Both the position numbers and the translations under genes were made by a program. The notes beneath the pieces are model-generated. The model was not told the origin of the DNA, ran no database searches, and saw only the letters and a list, made by a program, of their open reading frames with translations. From NCBI GenBank assembly GCA_910822075.1, contig CAJVGC010000590.1:41275477-41339476 (forward strand): 64,000 nt of DNA, written 5' to 3'. Of this stretch, positions 56,724 through 64,000 are shown piece by piece. How positions within the stretch are numbered: position 1 is the stretch's first letter; every line of letters starts with the position of its first letter. This DNA is from Senecio squalidus. Lineage: Eukaryota > Streptophyta > Magnoliopsida > Asterales > Asteraceae.

Positions 56724-57540
56724 CTATGGAATTAAGTATTTCTTTCGCAAAGGGCAATCAACAATATCTTTTTGTATCAACGGACTTTTCAATTTACTAT
56801 TCTTTTGAGGATTCTCTAATGACAACCTATTAAGATCCGAATAAAATTTGGTGATTACGCCTGATGTTGTTAAAAAAAGTTCTCTAGAAATAGAGTTTAC
56901 CGGCTCATCATGACCACGAAATGGTAAAGCATTTCCCAACAATAATCGAGCGCTATTAATTGAACCAATTAACCTAACCCAATTTTCACTCCTTTGGGCT
57001 TTAGATTTCCTATTGAATGCCTCACCAATTGATTGATCTTGATGTTTCAAATTTTCGCATTTTTGTAAAGCTAAGTTGGGGGAGCTATCAACATTACCAA
57101 CATGCGTATATAATGAATCTTTTTAACTCTAATTACAAAATCCATCCGACACAAAAGCTTCTCTCCCACCTTTATTTCCAACATCTTTAAATAAGTAGAA
57201 ATATAAACAAAATGTCTTGCGAATAGTTTACTAGTTAATAAACCGATTTATCTTACTTTATTCATGTATATGCTTTAAACCATTCAACAACAAAATGTCT
57301 TTATCTGACATTTATCTCTTTGAATGGAAAATTATGACCTTTTGGTTGAAAAAGAGGTTTATCCAAATATGTATTCCTTATATCCTCTATTTGATTAACA
57401 TTATTACTTGAGATGAGTGGCCTATCAAAGGTATCTACGAGAAGATCGTTCAAATCAGTAAGAATATGTAATGAAGAGAAAAGAGTTTTTGTGGTACCAC
57501 TACGACCACTGGATTCTTGATATCGTTCAATTATATACAT
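56724..57540 (-). pseudogene. MYM/TTF-type hAT transposase fragment
   Basis: Minus strand. The start MYIIERYQESSGRSGTTKTL is followed by EDIRNTYLDKPLFQPKGHNF + PFKE (57540-57301). After a gap comes QSIGEAFNRKSKAQRSENWV + RLIGSINSARLLLGNALPFR + GHDEPVNS and KLKSPLIQKDIVDC (57050-56724). This is the N-terminal part of the zinc-finger MYM-type-1-like proteins derived from hAT transposases. The C-terminal catalytic region is absent and the linker is damaged. It could be a relic of a domesticated copy or of an element. Confidence 0.75.
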
Positions 57541-57605
57541 TTTTTATCTGTGAAATTTATTATGTTTTTAATCTAAAACGTGATGGATATGTCTTACTTA
57601 CATTT

Positions 57606-58935
57606 TGTGTAAAAATATGTATTTAGATAATGAGCATTGGAATGGAGGAATTAAGGTCAAGATGTGCCAAAACATCACGAGAAAAAGGAGTAAAACACAA
57701 ACGGTGTGGTCTGGACCACCACTGCGTCACAGTGGTGTATGACTGTGGCGCAGTGGGTCGATTTCGAACAGTTTTGTTTGTTGAGTTAAGGCAATCAATT
57801 GTGGGTATTGAAAGTTTTTCTTTTTGGTGGCTTTTTTTACTGGATTGGAAGGTGGGTCACTTATCATCATTATCATCATTACCAACATAATCACCAATCA
57901 CAACTCATCCATTCATTTTTCCATAAGAGAAGGGAGACACATTTTCCATTACAATCATCGTCAATCATGGAGCCTTGTAGAAGAAATTTTATTGACAATT
58001 CACTATTCAAGAATCGAAGATCATTTCACTTATCATTACATTCACACTATTGGTTTTAATTTCATTTCAATTTGGGTATTTTATACATTGGCATTTCATC
58101 AAACACTTGGTATCATGTTCAACTATTCTATTAATTCATGTTTAATTTCAATTATGTAGCTAATTTCATAATCGTTTGTTTGAATATGTGATCGTATGTT
58201 TTTATTGATTTTGAGTATGAAATGTTTGATAGGTGTGTGTTTGGTTAATTGGGGATCCATTTGGGGTTAAACTTTAATCGTGTTATTAGATTACATATAT
58301 TCTTTATTGGTATTAAACTTGGGTATTTGAAAATAACTCGAGAATTTGCTAAAATATTAAACGAAATATTCAACCGGTCTATAGTTGATAAAAGTTATCG
58401 GTATTCGAAAGGAATTGATAATAGTAAATCGAAATAATTAAGTTTAAACACGAGTGCTAGTTTATAAAATAAGAGAAATCGTTTTATTAACTAGTAAATT
58501 ATTCGAAAGAAAGTTTAAAGATTAATTCTCACACATCGGCTTGATTCTTTATGCATAATTATATTGGGTGTTAACCATATTCGAAAGTAATGGTTGCACG
58601 GTTGGGTAATTAGAGAAATCTGGTATTCGAAAGGAACTTGGTTTTATATAAGAAGTAAATCATCATTTCGTACTTAGAAAAGATCATACATTCGTGAACG
58701 GTTCAAGCAAACGTCTCTTTAATCTTGATTTATAAAATACTTTTAAAACGTTACTTTGTAGTTATAGTATAAACCCCCACTTTGTTACTTGTTCCTTGTT
58801 TTAACTTAAACTCTTAATTTATATTAGTCCCTGTGTTCGAACCCGAACTTGCAAAAATCATACTACAACCGACAAAGGTACACTGTCCGCTGTTATGGTC
58901 TAACCAAAGCATTTGGGAAGACTAGTTTTGCACAT
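57606..58935 (+). mobile_element. Athila/Tat-like solo LTR
   Basis: Begins TGTGTAAAAATATG and ends near TTTTGCACAT; CATTT occurs directly on both sides (57601-57605, 58936-58940). Boundaries are uncertain by a few bases because a normal CA end would fall one base earlier. Like the other two LTRs of this group it has CCCTGTGTTCGAACCCGAAC and GGTACACTGTCCGC near its end. Palindromes CACCACTG...CAGTGGTG (57717-57737) and ACTGTGGCGCAGT (57742-57754) lie near its start. It stands just upstream of the MYM-type fragment. Confidence 0.72.
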
Positions 58936-58940
58936 CATTT

Positions 58941-61539
58941 CTCCAATATTATCATCATCGTTTAATTTTCTTTTAAAAAATTACCAAGCAAACCCTAAAT
59001 ATAACATATAATAGTAATTAATTAGAATAAAACAAATATATCCAGACCACGACTATAGTCCACCCCTCGTAATGTACATATATTCAAAGTATTGTTTAAC
59101 TTATATTATTTAATGAAATGTTTTAAGCATATGCAAGTGGTTGTACCGCAATGACAAAAATCCATTAAAGATAATCATTTATGAAAATGAGACACTCACA
59201 AACAATATACAAATAAAAATTCACTACCATTTTCTAATGTCGATAGAGATCGAATAATCAGCTGAGTCGATGTTCTCTTCATAGTCTTCCCCCTACTCAA
59301 TAATAATAATTGCCGTTTTCAAAAATTCTCTTTTCAAAACCATTGGTTGAAACTCGAGAGGTGTGCTAACTAGATAAAAGTGATCAGTTGCAATAAATGG
59401 TTCGTGTAGTAAAATGAACATTTCTTTTGTATGTTGTGGGGTTTTGCTAGTGGTATTCTGGAATATAGGGAAAAGAATAGAAACCAGATATCAAATCGTA
59501 TTATCACTTTCCAAATCAGATTATCCGACCCCTGATTGTCTGAGTATCACGAATATCACTTGGGGTCAAGACAATAAATATTGTTCAAAGTTTTGGCAAA
59601 ACCAACCATTTGCAGATGAGTATTTAGGGATTTTAGATGTATTTTCCTTGTTCACGGTTTGCTTTAATTTATACAACTGCCAAAATTATAATGATAAAAT
59701 AATAATCAATAGATATTAGCAATCATAACAGTTCCATGACTAAGTCACCAAGGATCTGTATAATAGTCATTTTAATCGGAAAAAACAACTACAATCAAAA
59801 GATTAACTCCAACGAAATCCTGAAGTTGTTAGTATGTATTTGCAGACCGCACTTGCAAATGTTGTGCACATATGAGTTTGCAGACTCACTTAAGTTTGTA
59901 GATGATGATTAGCACTTACAGATGATGGTGTATACTTGCAGATAATGGTGTACACATTCATATATTTTGCATATGAGGGTCGGTAGACTCACGGAAGTGG
60001 CTTTGCACGTAGAGATGATTATATGCCCCTAGACAGTTGTTGTTTTGGGAACGATATTTTATTGACTTAATTCACCTGACCCTATCTAAGATGATAATCT
60101 TTATTTGGATAAATATATCTTCGACAATAATCATATCCTCATTTACACTAAATTAACAATACTTTTTTCAAAAAACATATATAGAACTTTGTACATGTCG
60201 GATTTTGACCTTATATAATGGTTTTTAGGTATTAGTATACGTATGTATGTATGTATGTTAAAGTCTCTGTTAGAAAATCCACTAATATAATATGTTATAT
60301 GTTATATGTTATATGCTATGTTACATGTTATGATGTATATCATATTCAATGATGATGATAGGTTATAGCATTTATATTTATGTGTGTATGTATAGGTTTG
60401 TTTCTTCTAATTGCAAGGTTTTAGAAAATTTATTATTATGTTTGTTATTCATTTGTGTAAAAGTAGTCTTAGAGTAAAAGTAGTAAACGGTTAAATTAAA
60501 GTCAAATTAGTTTTAAACAAAGAATAAAATAGTAGGAAACTGCTCGGGCAAGGTCTCGAGATTTAGTAAGACTCGGTGTAAAAATTAAAAAATAGGTCCT
60601 ATAAATACAATTTTTATAAATAAAACATGTATTTAAAAAATGGGGTCCTTTGGTTTTGGGTCAAATGCGATCGCACATAACACATATGCTTCATGCAGAC
60701 CTTATTACTATTATATAAAAAAGTGTGTCTAAAGTAACCGTTAGAGAATTGGGTTAGTAACATGGATAATATCAATCATGTATAAAGCTCACTTTCTTAA
60801 TAAAATAATTTGTTCGAGTTGCCTTACCTTTGAGTTAATCACAAATTCTTTAAATAGAATAACTCGCAATCAATATTCAAGACAAAAGAATAATTGATCA
60901 AGAACATGATAGAATCGAGTATATTCGTACGGTTGTTACGAGACTAAAAATCTGTATATATCAGTTTAACAGTTACGAGAGGTTATGAAGGAAAAGGTGA
61001 AAGTTTAACTATTTAAATTGTTTGTTTTTGCGAAAAATTTATTAAGGGCATCATCACGGTATTTATTGTCCCAGCAACTGAACACTTCCCCTTAGATGGA
61101 GGCACAACCCCCTAGACCTCCACAATTAAGCGAAAAACAAGATGGTTCGAAGAAGCACGCACCATGCACTCTCCTGTATTTTATCGAGCTTAACTTGTTT
61201 TTCTTTTAATCTCAAGAAAATCACAATTCACTAATATAACCGATAATACAAAAATCACCAGCAATAACCATCAAATTCAACGCATATAAATACCTACAAA
61301 TATAATACTAAAACATCCGATATTATATTTACATTACACATAACGTTGCACATAACACAACCATAACGCAACAATAACACAATACTCTAAAACAATGTTA
61401 AACCCAAATTTAAGGGCATGAGTTTAATTCACCTAAAATTCACGGGTACAAATGACATTTACAAAAAGGTAGTTGAGTTTCATTTTACACCATCCAAACT
61501 TCCAAATGGGTAACTAATTTCGATAACGATAAAGTGTGA
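58941..61539. other. Intergenic region with simple repeats, no gene seen
   Basis: It contains loosely repeated TTGCAGATGATGGTGTA units (59830-59960), (GTAT)n at 60238-60258 and TTATATG repeats at 60285-60325. A 101-codon frame at 59414 has no recognisable motif and I do not call it. Confidence 0.5.
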
Positions 61540-61603
61540 TATATAAAAAAGTTGATCCATACTCTACCAAACCAAACCCAGAAACACAAATCTATGAAAA
61601 AAC
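61540..61603 (+). promoter_or_regulatory. TATA box and leader of the F-box gene, with overlapping upstream ORF
   Basis: TATATAAAA lies at 61540-61548, so the transcript start should be around 61570-61580 and the leader very short. An upstream ATG at 61594-61596 opens a five-codon frame (MKKHV) whose stop TGA (61609-61611) overlaps the main start at 61604-61606. Confidence 0.5.
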
Positions 61604-62785
61604 ATGTCTGATGTTCCTATGTTAGCCGATGTACTCGCCCAAATCCTGTCTTGGTTACCGGTAACCTCCCTTCTCCGATTCAGGTCTGTTTCCAAAACAT
61701 TCCGTACCCTAATTGACAGTAACTATTTAATCAAGCTTCATCTGAATCATTCAGTTCAAACCAGCTCTAATCTTAATCTCATTTTCGGTGGCGAAAGAAG
61801 CTTATCTTGTCTTAACTTAGATTCATCTAGTAACATAGTTAACAAAATCGATAACCCGTTGTACTTTGCTCTTTTCGAAACTGTTATTTTAGGATCTTGT
61901 AATGGTGTTGTGTGTTTGTGTACTACTGAACCTGATAACGAGGTTGCGTTGTGGAACCCGGTTGTTAGGAAGTTTAAGAAGATACGGTTGCCACCTGCGA
62001 AATGTTTGGAAGGGTTTGGTCGGGGGATTTGCGTTAAGGGGTTTGGTTATGATCATGTGAATGATGATTATAAGGTTGTTAGGTTGGTTCAGTATTGTAA
62101 TGTGTTTAAGGAACTTGTTCATTCGAAGATTGAGGTTTATGGTTTGAAAACGCAAGCGTGGAGAGATGTTGGGGATTTCCCGTATTATCTTTGTTATAGG
62201 AGATACTTGAATGTTTTTGCTAACGGTGTTTTGCATTGGTTGGTTAGTGGAAAAAGTGAGCCGAATGTTGACTTTCGGATTGCGGCTTTTGACCTTACCA
62301 AACTAGAATTGCGATTGGTTCCTTTACCTGAATTTGCAAACGAGAAGGTTCAAGTTAATATAGCTATATTGGGAGGATGTCTTTCCGTGGTATGTAATTA
62401 TTACAAGAAAAATGTCGACATTTGGGTAATGAAAAGTTATGGCGTTAAGGATTCGTGGAGTAAGATAATTTCGACTGTTGATGTTAAGCTCGTCAAGGAA
62501 TTGGATTTCTTGAGGCCGATTGTGTATTCTAAGAATCGTCAAGAAGTGCTCTTGGAAAAGAACTTTGAGAGATTTTACTGGTATCATATCAAGAATAAGA
62601 CGGTAAAAAGATTTAAGGTTACGGGGATGCCAAGGCTATTTGTTACCGAAGTCTTTACAGGAAGCCTTGTTCAGGTGAACATCGACCGTGCTTCTAGAAT
62701 TGATAAAAAGAAGGAGAAAATCGAGAACAAGAATGAAAAAAAGAGAGATGACTTTTTATCAAAGGGGTTCAGACTTGTGCTTTAA
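61604..62785 (+). CDS. F-box protein with F-box-associated domain (CPR1-like family)
   Basis: 393 residues, intact frame. F-box proteins are the substrate-recognition subunits of SCF ubiquitin ligases. The F-box spans about residues 6-45 (LADVLAQILSWLPVTSLLRF, RSVSKTFRTLIDS). The F-box-associated type-1 region follows, about 95-320: LGSCNGVVCLC, VALWNPVVRKFKKIRLPP, GFGYDHVNDDYKVVRLVQ, SKIEVYGLKTQAWRDVGDFP, FANGVLHWL and RIAAFDLTKLELRLVPLP. The C-terminus is unusually basic and charged (RIDKKKEKIENKNEKKRDDF), which suggests a nuclear-targeting or flexible tail. The start was chosen because the F-box begins at once and a TATA box lies 56-64 bases upstream. The target cannot be inferred; CPR1 of Arabidopsis controls NLR immune-receptor turnover, but this family is large and divergent. 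Confidence 0.94.
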   Translation: MSDVPMLADVLAQILSWLPVTSLLRFRSVSKTFRTLIDSNYLIKLHLNHSVQTSSNLNLIFGGERSLSCLNLDSSSNIVNKIDNPLYFALFETVILGSCNGVVCLCTTEPDNEVALWNPVVRKFKKIRLPPAKCLEGFGRGICVKGFGYDHVNDDYKVVRLVQYCNVFKELVHSKIEVYGLKTQAWRDVGDFPYYLCYRRYLNVFANGVLHWLVSGKSEPNVDFRIAAFDLTKLELRLVPLPEFANEKVQVNIAILGGCLSVVCNYYKKNVDIWVMKSYGVKDSWSKIISTVDVKLVKELDFLRPIVYSKNRQEVLLEKNFERFYWYHIKNKTVKRFKVTGMPRLFVTEVFTGSLVQVNIDRASRIDKKKEKIENKNEKKRDDFLSKGFRLVL

Positions 62786-64000
62786 GAAGAAAAGTAAGTT
62801 AAATGAATTTATCTTCAAATGTTTCATTATAAGGGTGTTTGGGATTGCATAAATTAAACGTGCTTATATTAAATATACGTTGAGTGCTTATTTTCTTATA
62901 AAATAAACTAAAACGCAATTTTATCTAAACTTTGTTTGCGTTTTAAAACATGCTATATGCAATAAGTAGTGAAATATGCAACATCGAACACTCCAATTCC
63001 TTTAAGGTATGAGCTTAGTCAAACTTTGCATCTATTATCGGGCGGATGTAAGAACCAAAAATGGGTTTTATCCTTATTTAAGGCTACTTTAAACTTTCAA
63101 ATACTTACATCTCTAATTAACTAGCTTGTTTCCAATTTCCAATCGTTCTTGATTTAAATTTTATTTTAATATTTCATTTGTTGGCAATTTCATATTGCTT
63201 TACAAGACCTTTTTTAAATTGTGTTGAAGAACATACCTTATTAGTAGTATATGTTCTCCCTCTTGTTGGAACTCGGAAGGGTGCAAGAGAGGCACTGATT
63301 CGTTATGTGTTGAGTTTCATATGTGGCCGTTGTGCTTTCAGTGGCATGTCATGTTTGTTCTTGGCTAGGTGATAGACAACATCTTTTCAGTTTCTTTGGA
63401 CCTGTTCGTTCAATATGTACAAAATATTTGCTGTCAGCCAAACAGTCATTAATAGACTAAAGCTAGAAGATAACTTTCACTCAGAGTCAAACATGCACTT
63501 TTCGCAGTAAGATAGGATTTACATGAGAATGTTTATCTTTTGTTAATCATATCTTGAAAACCTCATATACGATGTCCCTTTTAGTTTCAGATCCTCCTGT
63601 ATTTGACTTTGTAGAATATCATTGTTTCCCTGTTTCTCTGCCACTGATATAGACGGACACCCGACACATATTATCATGTAAGAATGTAAGATTATGGAAG
63701 ATTAATGGGGTAGTATCTTCATACTTTGTAATGAGTACATTTTATTCACTGTTTATTATAATCATTTCTAAGACTCTAAATCCTAAAAGATCAACATGAA
63801 GGACGAAGAAATGTTATCAAATGATTACATTACAATGTTTTTGTCATTGGAGACATAGATAGTTCAATTGTTGCAAGTTACGGATTCAAGAAATACTCAA
63901 TTTTTTGTTACAGGATTACAATGACTTCAAGGGAAATCACATGTGAAGACTTGAGGAGTTATCTTTAAAGATTAACATATAATAGGGTTATAGTTAGTGG
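62786..64000 (+). other. 3' region of the F-box gene
   Basis: A donor-like AAAAGTAAGTT occurs at 62791-62801, just after the stop, so a spliced 3' UTR is possible. No further coding region is seen up to the window end. Confidence 0.35.

Noticed and set aside
57630..58159. Overlapping plus-strand frames of 86-111 codons
   Set aside because: They lie in the Athila/Tat-like solo LTR, are Ile/His rich from ATC/CAT repeats, and look non-coding.
59414..59719. 101-codon plus-strand frame
   Set aside because: No motif, no promoter or splice context, AT-rich intergenic DNA; length compatible with chance.
1..64000. tRNA, rRNA or known small RNA genes
   Set aside because: None recognised by eye; a tRNAscan-SE and Infernal run would settle it.

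Overview
This is plant nuclear DNA, very likely a eudicot. It has spliced genes, a long P-class PPR gene, a CPR1-type F-box gene, FAR1/MULE transposase relatives, and dense nested LTR retrotransposons, LINE, hAT and MITE copies. The retroelement families look to me like those of Asteraceae; that is an impression, not a demonstration. Only three genes look intact or nearly so: a FAR1-related gene entering from the left edge (minus, one frameshift), a PPR gene at 41.2-44.1 kb (plus) and an F-box gene at 61.6-62.8 kb (plus). Most of the rest is transposable-element sequence.

Layout. 0-1.4 kb: FAR1-related gene with TATA box and a 5' UTR intron. 1.9-4.9 kb: an unusual chain of MITE-like elements joined end to end by (TA)n tracts, then a large foldback ending at a 100-N assembly gap. 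5.0-18.7 kb: nested chromovirus-type Ty3/gypsy elements. Element A (6070-15939, minus, TSD ATAAG) sits inside the LTR of element B, which in turn sits inside an LTR remnant C. 18.7-21.2 kb: 3' end and LTR of an Athila/Tat-like gypsy element (plus). 21.4-26.9 kb: decayed MuDR-type transposase (minus) split by a 3.1-kb solo LTR (TSD TTTAT). 27.0-28.4 kb: Athila/Tat-like solo LTR (minus, TSD GAAAC). 28.4-34.9 kb: LINE reverse-transcriptase pseudogene (minus) split by a 4.7-kb hAT element (TSD TTTAATAC). 37.6-40.4 kb: decayed MULE transposase fused to an OTU-like domain. 47.4-56.05 kb: a Gfo/Idh/MocA-family oxidoreductase pseudogene (minus) with a full-length copia element (47608-54833, TSD CAAAT) in its last exon. 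56.7-57.5 kb: MYM/TTF-type hAT transposase relic. 57.6-58.9 kb: a third Athila/Tat-like solo LTR.

The best candidate for something undescribed is a recurring motif. Paired or clustered short GC-rich palindromes with stems of about 5-10 bp sit at matching places in otherwise different retroelements here: chromovirus LTRs A, B, C and the solo LTR, three Athila/Tat-like LTRs, and the copia leader. The bases differ from family to family but the paired-palindrome form is kept, as expected if structure or dyad symmetry rather than sequence is being maintained. In two LTRs an outer stem encloses two or three of the palindromes, giving a cloverleaf-like fold.
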